From Neospora caninum Liverpool (Eukaryota; Apicomplexa; Conoidasida; Eucoccidiorida; Sarcocystidae): 64,000 bases of DNA. A program made the translations under genes and the position numbers. Location of the stretch: NCBI RefSeq assembly GCF_000208865.1, contig NC_018392.1:124001-188000 (forward strand), read 5' to 3'. Positions within the stretch are counted from its first letter, which is position 1, and the number at the start of each line of letters is the position of its first letter. Positions 46,101-58,700 of the stretch are shown here, one piece after another. The notes under the pieces were generated by a model that did not search any database, was not told where the DNA came from, and was given only the letters and a program-made list of their open reading frames with translations.

Positions 46101-47651
46101 CGATGCAGTCTTCTCCGTCTCCAGACGTGCTTCTTGTTCGCAGCACCGAGAGCGGATGGACTCCACTTCCTTTGCCATAGCAGCGAGGTCTGAATACACG
46201 AAATCTATTGCTTTTCCTGTAAACATACCAGTGTCACAATTCGTGTGTACCGCAGAAGATGCACTCGGGAAACATAGCATGAGATGCAGCTTTTTTCGCA
46301 GCCATAATGTTGTTGGTGACAACTGTAGTAGTCTCATATGTTCTGTACAAGCTCTTGTTTTTTTTTGGAAAGGTGAAAGTAGTCCAGGTAGACTTAAAAG
46401 AGCATCACGTATGACGAAGATGTGCTCAGGAGTAACTCTGTTTAGCAAGGCAGAACAGTTGACGTCAAAACCGGTGGAGATTGAATAGCATGAAGAGCAC
46501 ACGGAAAGAGAGCGAACAACGCACAAGCAGACGACCAGAACGGCAGTACGTCTTTAGTCAGGTATTTCTACACATGCAGCAGGTGCTTGGTTCGCAAGCG
46601 GAGCAATCGCCTCCTGGAAGCCGCCTTCGTAAGGCTGAAAAATGTACCCGTTTTCGGATTGCGCGATATGGAGTGTGCAGCCTGTGTGTTGGGTTTTCCT
46701 CTGCGCAGCGCTCTCCTTTACTTCAGGTGACCGAACACTGAACGCCTGACATGCGGTGTGAACGGCTAGGCAGTGTCGCCAATTATGCGTGGATATCTTT
46801 CTGGTACCTTGGCTAGTTGGAAGATACTGCGTATCGGATGTAACAAAAAGATTTTCTGTGTTGCAGTTTATACTGCCTCCAAGACGACGGCGCCCCTCCA
46901 ATAGTAATTGATATATTGAGCGGCTTGTGTGTGATTATCGCGGTGTTTACAACCAAGGAAAATAACACAGTGAGTACAGCGGGTTGTAGCATACATCTAT
47001 TAATGTTTCATGTATAGTGCTAGGCAGCAGGCAGACTCTTTCGGGGCTACGAAAGAGAATCGCTTTCTCACGGGCAGCACCTGCAGGTTTCACGGCGAGA
47101 TGCTAAATGCTTGATGAACTTGCTGGCTAGATGTGGAGAGTTTTGCCAAACGATATTACATGTAAGATACTTGCCTAATGTCAGAGCTTGTCTACTGTGC
47201 AAAAACTTGCCTGCACCGGGTTCATATTCGCTCTGTTTTAGACGTTTGATAAAAGTATCCTTGTTGGGCTCTCTACCGTCTGTGTCGCTGTTCCTGAGGT
47301 ACCTAGAGGATTGAGAGTTTGGCAAAATCCTTGAAGTGACTGTTCGAAGGTCTTGCTGCCTGGTTTGGCCGAAGGGAAAGCACACGAACTGGACTCGGCA
47401 AGACAGTTATTCAATTCAGCGAGTCCGATATCGCCAGTGTTCACGAGATCGTGTCTAGCAGCAAGGGATTTTCCGTCATCCCGCGAGATGACGTTGGGTT
47501 GGTCGTTCTCTCCCCTCCTTTGTTCCACAGTATCGCTGCAAGAGGTATCACAGAACAGCCGCGTTCTGAGATCCCTATTTCCTCTCGGAGAACTCGTCAT
47601 TTTTGCAGAGTATTCATTCCCACCAAGTTCTGATGGGGGTGTCTCCTCCAT
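43109..47651 (-). CDS. Hypothetical protein with central coiled coil (gene partly resolved)
   Basis: Three coding blocks on the minus strand probably belong together. Block A, 47651-47303, starts at an ATG (MEETPPSELGGNEY) and ends in phase 1 at CTAG|GTACCT. Block B starts at 46216 after GTTTACAG in matching phase 1 and encodes KAIDFVYSDLAAMAKEVESI followed by about 60 residues of Glu/Lys/Arg/Gln-rich heptad-like coiled coil; its 3' end near 45955 is not defined. Block C, 44308-43109, is open for 399 codons to the stop. It includes SKLVQMLLLMDADGWYNSG, a long Ser/Arg/Asp-rich disordered middle, and a conserved-looking end with MSLEERLSFQTRW. The join from B to C could not be made in phase, so an exon between 45950 and 44310 may be missing, or C may be a separate gene. 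No family recognised. Confidence 0.45.
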
Positions 47652-49104
47652 AGCTGCTCAAGGCTCGCGAGGGTGATTCTTTGGGCAGTCTACCAGAAGA
47701 AAGGAGATTTTACATGCGGGGGAGCCTCCTTTTGTTACGGTACGGAGAGAAAACATATACAAATTTCTGGGATGCCTCTCTGTCCCTGTAATCCCAGTCC
47801 CATCACAGCAAATGTGAGTGCGGGCATCAAGATCCCTCTATTAAAGTGGTGAATCATTCAAACCCCTTCGAAAACAACAGCAGAGGCGGGGAGACTTCGA
47901 CAGTTTCGCTCTGTTGTGATACATCTTATCTGCTTACTAGACATGCGCGCACGCATATGCCTATGCAAAAGGGTTTGTCAATGCCAACATGCTTAAAAGG
48001 ATTGCGGCACTCAAAAGAGTCGACAAGAAAAAATAACAGAAATGAGGGCTGCTTAAGGCCAACAATAGATCAGTTTGATCTACCTGTGATACACAGAAGA
48101 AATACCCCGCGAAGAATCATGTTCTCCATATAGCCGCAATGAAGTCCATCTAACGTCATTTAGTCACGGGGTGACCACAGAATCACGGGAGACTGAGCTG
48201 GCCGCCTAAGGAATCAGTGTGTATTTAGGGAGTCAATCTCTGTGTACCTTACAGGCGGAACGCCCCTGTTTTTTTCAAAGCTCAAATGCGGGTCTAGACA
48301 GAGATTCGTTGGAACCGACAGCTTTGCATGTTCTGTTCAATGCCGTATCAAGACGTATGCCACTTCACCCCCAAGGTCTCTTAACCGCTTGAGCAGGTGG
48401 CCCTAAAGCACTGTCTCATACATTTTCCCCAACTTGTTTCGACTGTCACGTGAGTCATGAGCAACTCAGCAACTGTCCAAACTATTCACCCCCACATGTA
48501 AAAAGCGAAAAAAGTGGTGGCTGCCGGCCCCACTCTCGAAAATTTTTTTACCAGGCAACTAGAGCCGAAAACCATTATTCTTATGAGATCGTACCATTGG
48601 TGAGAACACTTTTCGTTTGTTTTTTGACAGTGAGAATAGAATACGTTTTTTGGCCACAAAAGGCGAAAATGCCAGGACAGTCTTGTTATCGCAAAGTTTT
48701 CCTTTGTAGCCATCGCACGTATTGCCTTGCCAAGGTAGCCGGAAATGAATTTGCGAAAAGTGAAAGAATGTGCTTTTTATTTCTTCCTTTGAGGCGATAT
48801 GGTGTAGTCCCGTGGGTAATACTCGGGGTTCCATGTTGCGAAATACGGGAGAAATGAGTACTCAAGCCGATAACCCAGGGCCGTACACGAACTTGTCTGA
48901 GACACCCCTCAAAGAAACAGTAAATCATACGGCCCACAAGAAAACGTAGCCGTTATACCTAATTATATACACGTATAGTACCCGAAATAGTATCGAGTGT
49001 ATATATAGTGTCACTTCTGCACAAAGCGTAGAAGATCATCTGCTCCAACAATAGTTTTTTGCGGAACACTTCAGCTAGTAAACCAGGTTTAATCCAGAAA
49101 CAGA
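47652..49104. promoter_or_regulatory. Divergent promoter region between two hypothetical genes
   Basis: 1.45 kb, AT-richer than its surroundings, between the proposed starts of the minus-strand coiled-coil gene and the plus-strand gene at 49105. No protein-like open frame or RNA gene is seen. Promoter role is inferred from orientation. Confidence 0.4.
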
Positions 49105-52100
49105 ATGGAATATGACATAAACGAAAAACACGCCAATTGCCTGGCGACGGGGTTGCCGCCTTATGGACAAGCATCATCGAACGGAGCCCCGCTGCTGTTG
49201 AGCAGAAGTTATTATGCCTTTCCTATTTCCAACAGTGTGGTGTCCCCCGCCTTGAGATCCTTATCAGTTTCCGGAAGCTACCGGAGACCGCAGAACAGAT
49301 GGTCTGCGTGCTTCTGTGGTCGCTACATTCCTCTCTTCAAAACAACAACGCACCTCTTTGACAGGGGGACAGATCAAAAGAGAAATGCTGTGCGTCTATG
49401 GGGTATCTCAAATTGGCTCGTCGGCAGTAACGCGGCACCTGTCCGATTGCCTTGGCCCTGCATGATTAGACTACATTCGTCGAAACCCTATCAAGGCGAG
49501 GGCCAAGGAGACCGGAAAAAAGTCGTTATGACACACAGTTTCCCCCTGCGGACCACCGATAAAGTCTCACATCTAAGCACCGCTTTTGTTCTGTCGAGTA
49601 GCAAACAAAGGGGGGGAGGACAAACAGAAGACCGTGGTGAAGTTTCACCTGTACTGTTAGACAATGAGCGCATCCCACCGTTGTGTGAAACCGGTCCCTG
49701 TCCCGGTGGCCGTGGAGAACAACCCAGCGCCGAGAAGATGTACTTGATGAAGGACCGTCTTGGTCACGTTTTCGGTGACATTATGAAACTGAAGTTGGCG
49801 AATTCTTCTCGCCCTCTCGGGAGACACAGAATGCCCAACTCGCGATCGAACGAGGTGAACGGGACTTCCGAAACGTCAGTGAGGGTGCGCCCTAAAACGG
49901 AGAGAAAAAAGAAGATTGTTTTGACGACGAGTATTCTTGGTCACTGTACACCCGTGCTCAACCAAGCCCCTAGAGAAGATGCCCTGGCCCTCTCCGACCA
50001 GCTGGTTGCCCGCCTGGTCGCAAACGAGGTGATCAAAACTACTGTGACAAACGCCCGAAGCAGGATTGCGAAGCGGTCTCAAGGAGGAATGGATACACGG
50101 GAAAAACTTGTTTCCTGCTCAGGTGCTCAATGCCTCCAGAAAACGCTCGCAAACGGAACTTGCGCCATCAACCAGCGAACGAATGGTATGCCGTGAGGAG
50201 ACAAAAGACGTACGATCTATGGCGAAACCCTTGAGGTTTCTGTGCAAGTGCGTGACCTGTTCCTTACCGAAACGTTTCATCGCAAGCATCCGACCCCCTT
50301 TGCATCCTCTGGGAGGAGAGATCGCTGCAGAACGGGATTCCGTTCTTCGGGGCCGTGTTTTCTCGCGGTTGCAAGTATCCACACGTTTTCGACGCTGAGT
50401 TTTATCTTTTAAAATTCCCACCGTTTGGGTCTTCCACACCAAAACCCTGCCTTGCGTGGTGGCTGGCCATGTCACTTTAGTTGCAAACAATCGTACAGAG
50501 AACAGACGACTAATGATAACTCGGCTCCTTCCACAAACCATCAGGGTTCCAACTTTCGAACCAGTGACACAATCTTGGAAAACGTGGATGAATGGCTAGG
50601 ATTGTTGCGGCAGCATGAGTCCCTTCGGTTTCTATAAAAACCTTACTGTTGCCGTTTGGATGTGCTCCTTCATTCGACACGTGTATTCTTCTGCAGAACA
50701 GGCATCGCCTTCTGAGTCCAACCACAACCCGTTCTCTCCGAGGACGTCTGCTGCAGAGAGAGTGGCATCGCGAGGAGAAACAGCGGGCCCCGAAAAAGAC
50801 ACTGGGAAACAAATCCACAGTTCGTCCTCGAATGGCCGTAGGTTATCTTCTAGCTCCACCAGCAGTGACCCATCCATCAGACGGAGTGCCATCCAGGGAG
50901 AAGAAATGCGTCGCGATTACTTTTCCCGTCGCAGAGTGCATTCTCGTCCAAACTTTCAAGAACATGGGAAAAACCACTGGTCAGTGACGGTTCGGATGGG
51001 ATCCCGAGCCGCGGTCGGACATCAGCGTAGCGAGGTCCATGATTACCCCATAAAAGCAGTCACTTCTCCAGTCGCATTCACTCACCGGATGCCCGTTCGA
51101 GAGAGGGCCACAACTGTATACCTGGAGAGTGAAGAGCTTGAAAATTTACCGCAGACCGAGACAGCGGCGCCATCAGCGAGACGACTGGAAGCCTCGTGCA
51201 GCTGCGAATGCCATGTGTTACCTCGTCCGTATCGAGATGGCATGCACACAGGACAGTGTGCACAGGTGGAAAGAGGAGACTGTGGATTGCTAATGAACAC
51301 TGAACGGAAGACCTCTTCAGAGGCGGGGTCGGAAGAAGGTAGTTGGAGAGGCGGATTGGTGTCAGCGGATGGTCAAGATATCCTGGACGTATGGCCTAAA
51401 GAGAGAGATCCAGCTTTGGAGAAGGGGCTGTCGGTAGAGAGCAGGAAAGAACACGATGAAACGTGCTTAGAAAACAGAGAGCAACTGGACAGCGATGAGA
51501 GTCTTCGCGAGTCTCGGAGCACACTGCAATATTCCCATCAGTTCGGGATCCCGACATCATATCTTGTTGAAGAATTGCGAACACTGAACCGTCTGGCGAG
51601 CTTCCTCACGGCCTACAGAGCCATCCACGGGAGGTTAGAAAGGAGGACGCCACCACTGGTGTTGGCTTCGAAGGAGGCTAAGTCTGTCGTGGTAAGACTG
51701 ATCAACGGTGACACGTGGTGTCATTCATGTAATCGACCAGCCAGAAAGTTTAATTCCCATCGTGCAAGTGCCAGGAATCAGTGGACGAAGAGGAAAGACC
51801 TCTATCACAGAACTGACGGTAACTTCACGCTGCTTGCAGCCCGACAAGAGGGGCCACCAGACTCGAGAGCACGGCTACACTGCCAGACAGTAACAACCTG
51901 TTTTCCTGGGACGGCGAGGGCTTCTGCTTGGATCGTAACACCGTTTCCAGGAATAAATACGAGAGTCCCATCTGTCGCTCCCCGTGCACCAGATGGTGCA
52001 GAAACTTCTGCGGTAATCACTGCACAGCCCGATGGAGATAAGTCCTGTCCGCCGGTCCAAGACTCCAGGAAGAAGCAACGTATTAAAAGCCCTGCACTAT

Positions 52101-53665
52101 CACCGTTTCCAGAGCCGAACCGTTTTCAGCCTGTGCGAAGATCGAATAGTGTGGAGGTTTCCGTGGCAGGAGCTCGACGCCCGACCTCCGAGTGGACAGC
52201 AGAATTCAGCCGCGAGGTGGAATCCGGCGCGACTCAGGCCGAAAACCAACTTCATAGATCGACGGAGAACATCAGCAGAAAGGAACAGGACCACGTTGAG
52301 TCGGTCGCGAGTCTGCTTGAGGGATCTTCGCTGGAAACAAGTTCAAGCGAAATAAATTTGTCGAGAGTGACCCACCGGCTGACTGCGTTGTCAAAAGAGG
52401 AACTGCTGTCTCCCCATTGTAAAGCGGTGCCTAAGGACGGCAGCGGAGCTCCTGGAACGGTCAGGTTAAATGTGTCTGGGGCGACCACTGCAGAAACAGA
52501 CGGGCAGATGCCTACCGGTAACGTGCCGGAAAGCACTCTTGTGCGTCACCGTCCTGCTTCAGTTTCCCACATCCACAGTTTCGACGAGGCACGGACACTG
52601 GGTCCGGACCCACAGTCTTTCATAAATGCAAACCGTGGCCACCTGACACCAGCGGTACTAAGGAAAGGGGAGATTCGGTATGCCCACGAAGTGTTTTTCT
52701 CGTCTGAGTGGCCTTCTTCCACAGTCGACGCACTCGATTTCGTGAATCTGGCTTCGACATCGACCCGAGCAGCAGGTATGAAATCAAGGGCGCCAACCCG
52801 TGGAGCTGAATTTCCGCCCCCGCTGCCAGGCAACTCCGCCGCCACTCGTTCTGTTAGGGGACCGCAATCACGGGCTGAAGCGCCTGGATCAACTCGAAGT
52901 CGCGGGGCAGCCGTGACGCGAGACTTCCCCAGGGCGAGAGGACCTCCACAGCGTTCGGGCTCGGATTTCGCTTTGAACAACCTGTGGCCATGTCCTGGTC
53001 GTCTGCCGCATTCTTACCGGGGCGACACGGTGCCTCGTACATACTCACCGCAGAGGGGTGTTCCGGGCAATATCCTCTGCGAAGATCGGTGTCGACTCTC
53101 CATAAGCGGACGGGATACGCTCGACAGCGACTCGAGCAGGCACTCCACGGGAGGCACGGGGTCGCGCGACAGCCAACACAGGAGACGGCTGTGTTCCTTA
53201 TCTGCGCGTTCCCTGTTTGATAGTCACCCGATAGGCAACGGAAAGCTTTCTTTACATGGCCGCTCATCGGTCTCGGAAACGGCATCGTTAGTGGCTGGGG
53301 GCACCGCAAGACCAGAGTCCTCTGGAAAAAACTCCGTTGGAGTTGGTTCTTGCACTGAGCTCGGCACACTTGATAACCGGACACTGGACATCAGATATGG
53401 GCTGAGAGAACCTCCTCGGAGACACTTGCGCACTACAGGCACTGAACGGCGACAGAGTGTTTTCGAGAGACTCTACAGTTTGCGCAAAAAACCTTTGATT
53501 GGAGCAGGACTCTCCCCGCAAATGCTTCGAGCGGATAGTCGAGTAGGTGGTGCTGGGAAGCAAAGGTTCAGCTCTGTGTCGTATCGAAAGAGGGGTTCGC
53601 GCCCGCGTCTCAGGCGGGACTCCCACACAGACCAACTCCACCGATATCCGACACCATGTAGGTAG
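49105..53665 (+). CDS. Hypothetical large, low-complexity protein (two exons)
   Basis: Two long open frames join in phase by a good donor, CC|GTGAGG after 50192, and a CAG acceptor at 50613. Exons 49105-50192 and 50614-53665 give about 1379 aa. The protein is rich in Ser, Arg, Thr and Glu, without a signal peptide at the first Met or a recognisable domain. A more ordered stretch around 51540-51720 (YLVEELRTLNRLASFLTAYR, then KEAKSVVVRLINGDTWCHSC) has a CxxC pair. The alternative is that the second frame is a gene on its own, starting at ATG 50615 with an A at -3; its N-terminus has a short hydrophobic run (LTVAVWMCSFI). Coding status is supported by open-frame length over 3 kb. Function is unknown. 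Confidence 0.6.
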
Positions 53666-55713
53666 CAACAAGCTGGTGTGCAAATGATACGTGGCTCTTG
53701 CTGTCTCGCTAGTGAAGGTGAGGAGGGCTACTGCTGGGAGGTACAGGGGAGACAGCAAGAAATACTTGCTCGTAAAGATGGAGAAGCTGCAGAGAAAAGA
53801 AACAAACAACATTTCTCTGCCTCTGTGTAGAATTGCGTCAGCCTAAACATGCGTATGCAGAACCCTGATTAAAGTTTATTTTGCCTGCCCCAAATCGTTC
53901 AGCGACACACTCCAACGTCCTCTCTCGTCCGTTCTCGCATGATTATCGTACACAGTCTCCGGCGTCGGCACCATCCATCGCTCCAAAGCCATCGAGAACC
54001 TCGAAAAACCGACATGAAGCCGCGCATCCTTCTGGTTGCTAGCTGTATCACGAAAAGTACACTGGCTACGTTTTAATGCTGCCAACCTACAGTCCGAATG
54101 TTACACCTGCTACCAGTATCCCCCGCGGCATGGCAGGAGAGGGCTTACTGCAGCGTTTTTTTTTCGGATTCGTGGCACCGTCGTTTGTGAAAGGATACGC
54201 GGGCTGTGTCTGCGGAAGCGGATCACCCTCTTCAACACAAAACAGGCTGTTTCGGGTCAAACCCCGTCCGTAAAGTCCTGAAAGTGTGTCACTTTTCGGA
54301 CGGTTTCGAGGTGTACGGTCGCCTCTCAGCTTCCCGGATAGACTGGCATTTACAGTTGTCAAGACTCTTCGCGCGGCGTTCGCGAATTCTCAAGCAGAGA
54401 GCGGAACCGATCGGCTCTGTGTGGCAATACACGTCCACGCCCCCGGATGGTGATGCCACGATTGCAGCCTGTTTCTGGATCATCGATCCACCGTACCATG
54501 CCCATTTCCTTCCTGTTTACAAAACAGGGATCCTGTGGCTGACTAGAGAGGTCCTTGAACATTTTTCTGGCCCACCTCCGCTTTTTTCTAGGTTAAGATT
54601 TGGGGATTCAATCCGGAATGCGACAACGGGGCCACACAGCTAGGACGATGAATAACGTGGCTAGATAGCCATGGCGTGAGCCTCCCCTCGCGTGTTCTCA
54701 CCTAGCATTTCGGTGCATAGACTCCTTGTTCGACGCAGGAGGAAAGGGCGGGAAATGAGGCGTCGATGTGCAACTCTCCTCCTTTCTTTTTGGTTCTGAT
54801 CGTCGGTTCACTTCGTGAGAGTTAGGTTCGCCGTATACTATTCTTCGTTCCCGGGACAGAAGGGCTGTTGTTGCTGATTCGTGCGTGCCGTCGTATGCCA
54901 GTGGGACGGGCAGAGGCCGTTCCTCTTCAGCGCAACAGAGGGAGGCAGAAGGCTACTTCTTCGGATATTTTCGAGTTTAGGAGGAGCCTCCTAGTCTCCA
55001 CTGGGGTATCGGGGAATACTAGTGAGCGATGGCTCGGCTTTCTTGTCTTTTTCGGGCAGCGGCGCTCTAAGGTGTCTCTCTCTCCCCCATTCAAGCGGGG
55101 ACTCAAGCACCCGCGTGTGTTTTCGAGACGCTCAACACGGGCTCAGTGACGCCTGTCGTTTGCGCGATTTCAAGAGCGATCTTTGCTTTGCTTATTCTTC
55201 CCGTTTTCTAAGTCGTGAGCCTGGCCAGGATCTATACTCCTCGCCCGGGAAAGCAGGAGCTGGTGGCACACACACCGCCACGGCGTTCACTGGCGAAAAC
55301 GAGCCTCGGTCTGCTGGTGTTTTCGCTTCGCAGAAAGAGAAAGTCTGCCTTGTAGTTTTTCCCGTGTACCCTTCCTTTATGAAGAGTGAACTGTCATGTT
55401 GCCCCTCTTTTCCTCGTGGCGCCTGCTTTCCTGTCAATACAGTCCAAACGCCCTGGACACCGTCAACGCGTTTGTCCGGTCGACGGAAGAGCGTCAGAGG
55501 CGGCTCGCCCACATTGACGCAACAACCCAGATTCTGTGCACGTCGTTACAGTAACCAATAGTTTTTGATTTCGTCAGGCATTCCGTTTTTTGTTCAACCG
55601 GTAACTAGCTTGTCCGTCCTGTTCCTCCCTGGTCCCCGTGTGGCTCTCTTCCTCACAGGAGGGCTACCTCGTGTCTCCACCTTCGCTGGTTGCTGCCAAA
55701 CGCTCTTTCCAAG
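53666..55713. other. Intergenic region
   Basis: 2.0 kb between the stop of the large hypothetical gene and the next start. Short open frames at 54076-54273 and 54206-54643 have no splice or family support. The C/T-rich stretch before 55714 is probably the 5' UTR of the following gene. Confidence 0.55.
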
Positions 55714-58700
55714 ATGTCGGCGCCTTCTAACTCGACGTGCAGCACAGTGAGGTCTTCTGCCTCAGTCGCAGTTGGGAAGTCAAACAGACGCAATTATCCT
55801 CGGGAGATGATCCGACTGCGCCCCGGCCACTACCGCCGTTACGCGGCCGGCAATCGGTTTGCTCTGTACGACGTTTTGTTCGCCTGTACAATGTGCCATC
55901 GTCCACCGCCTTACCGCATCATTGATCCGTGGCCTTCAGACCGGCCATGCACGAGTCGAAAAGCGAAGAAGCATTCCTTCAAGAAGAGCGCTCCCGTGAA
56001 CACGTCTGCTCTGCGTCACGCCACGTCGAATCGATACTTTCCTCCTGCAGGCTCTCCACAGGTTGCCACGCCACCCCGGGATGTCTACGAGCCGTCGACG
56101 GAACCGACGCCCGCGCCCGAGTCCCAGCCGACTCTGTCTGTTGTGGAACCCGAACCTGAAGGCCCCGTCCCCACACACGAGGGCCCCGTGAAACGGAGCA
56201 AATGGTCAATAAAGGCCCGAAAGACGCTCAGAAGCAAAGTGCTTGGTGCTGAGCCTGCGGCGTCTGAGGCCAACAGACTCCCTGCGCCCGCAACCGACAC
56301 GCACAGTCGAACTCGGGCGTCAAGGATTCTTTCGCTGTCTCTCTTCGGCTCAGAAGTAGCAAAGAGAACAGGGACTCTGCCGGCGGATCGGGCGCCGGAG
56401 GCCCAGCCTGCACCCGCCGAAACGATTCCCCGAGAACCGCCGAAGCTCTCGCCTCCTGGCGAGACGCGAGGACCGCCGACGATCCGACACACTGTGTCTC
56501 GCAAGCAGTCTGAGAAACTTGGGGAACCCGCGCAGAAAATTGTTGTCTCTGTCGGGACGTTCAAGTGAGGACCGGAGAACGGGAAACCTAGGCCGAGACA
56601 GGAAGGCAAATGTGGTTCCACGTAGCGGTCTATGCATTTAGACACGTTTCTGTCTCCTGGAGGGCAATCTGAGGGAGTCTGGCGTGCGCTTGACACCGCT
56701 GCTGGCCGCCGGTCGGTTGCGTTGGGGGTACGGCAAGAGGCGGATGCCGAAAACAAACTGGAAAAAAGCACGATAGGCGAGCTCCGAGCGTCAATCACAT
56801 CGGGTCTGTTGTCTTTTTGCGTGAACAAACCCGTTTGCGAACCTCACGAAACGACAGAACTCGGGTCTGTCCAGTCAGGTTCTTTTCTGCCCGAAGCCGA
56901 AAGTCGCGCAGCGCGACATTTGCGTTTTCCCACGGGAGGGCCGGAGGGCGACACACAGAGGCGGCGCCGATCCCCATTTGTGGTGAACGGGTCACGAAAC
57001 ACGAGACGTTGGGACAGGCCGACGCCTGGCTTCCAGGTTGGATACTCCTTTTCTGGCGATGTGCCGCGCTGCGCTTCAGGGGAACGTACAAGGGAGAACT
57101 TGACGGTCAAACCCAGGTCTTCCTTCTGTGTGGCACGACGGAAGACAATCTGGAGGAGGTAAGCGAAACGTGGAGAGGCTAAACCTGCCAGTCTCTTCTC
57201 GTCACTCCTGTCGGTCGTCTTGCGTACACACGGACACGTACACGTACCCTGGGATGGGCCGGGTACCGCGAAGGCCTCCTGCGCTCCAGGGCTGCGCACC
57301 TGACGTGTGCACCTGCAAGCGGGTGCCGCAAAACAGGTTGTAGTTTTCACGTCCAGTGGCGTCAAGGGCAAAAGGGTTTTACCTCCTGGATTCCGGGAAG
57401 GCTCCAGGTTGTCCGCGCGTTTTCATTTTTGGGGAATCGTGTCGGCTCTAGCGATGCACTGTGTGTGTTGCACGAAAACCCATGTGTGATTTTGCAGAGC
57501 TGCTTCGAGATCGTTGTTTGCTTCAGTGTAGTGCCCCTCCCCTCTTTTTTGCGTTTAGAGCGACTTCATTTAGGGTAGTGATTTCGACCATGGAGGCAGG
57601 AGAGGCGAGCGTCATCTTCCTTTTCCGAAGACTCTGGGGTATTTCCGGGAGCTTCGTAGTGACGACATGTGTGCGTCGGTCTGTGGGTAGTGACAGACAT
57701 GTTGTTGTCGCGGCGTTCTTGTTCGGCTGCGGCATTTGTGCACGCGTGCCGTGCTGCAAAAGTTCACCAAGGCCTGCTTTCCCGTGTATGTACGCTTCAC
57801 TTGGAGACCAACCGTGTTTTGCGCTTGTTCGGCTGTGTTTCGTTCGGTACAGCTCCTCAACCACACTCGCAACAAGTCACCCCTCACTGCGTTCACCGTT
57901 CCGCCCTCCGGCTGCTTCGCCGTCGACTTCAAACACGAGGTAAATATCTTTTCCGCGTCTCCAGTTCGAGTTGTCCTGGACTTGAAAGCCGCGGCCTTTC
58001 CTCCACGTCCCTTCGTTTTCGCCTCGTGTCCTGACCGTATTGACGCTCGACTGTGCGTTCTGCACTTTTTGAATGTGATCTGGATGCCAGAGGGCGGCGT
58101 TCTCAAAATTTTCACAGTTTTCCCATCCCTTCTTGTCGAGGTTCGCCTCCGGTTCCTTCTTGGCCCAGAGAAGTTTCAGCAACTGCGTCCTCTCGTTTTG
58201 CCCTGTCCCCTCAGTTTGTCCTTCCGCTCGGCGACTCTCCTCCTCCTGGGTTGCGCATCAGCGTTGTGTGCACGCGAGAGACGACTCGTGTGGATGAGGA
58301 CGGAAAGAAGCGGTTTAGTTGGAGGCTCAACGACGTAGGAAGCATCGTGTCTCCATTTCGAGATATGACATCATCGCAGGTAAGACAATTTCTTCACACG
58401 ATGCGGTGAAAATGCATGTGCGGTGTCTCCGTTCCCCCGGGCCGTGAGTAGCTGAAGTTGTGAGGAAGGCGGCAGCGCCTTGGTCAAGGAAAACGACTTC
58501 AAAATACAGTGGACACGTCGGATGAGACCACCACGTGGACATCGGCGAAAACCAGGGTGCACGAAGGACCGCCTGCGGAGGAGCCGGCACATCTGTCGTC
58601 TTTTTTTGAAACTCTGTATCTGATGCGTTGTCAGGTGTCTCCGCTGCGGCTTGTATTTGTGGGGCCACCCCTTTTGGATGCGCGCCTCTTCCTCGCTTGT

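Noticed and set aside
56632..57162. 176-codon frame starting at ATG 56632 as the first exon of the downstream gene
   Set aside because: No good phase-2 donor connects it to the exon at 57080, whereas the preceding gene's AA|GTGAGG donor does so exactly.
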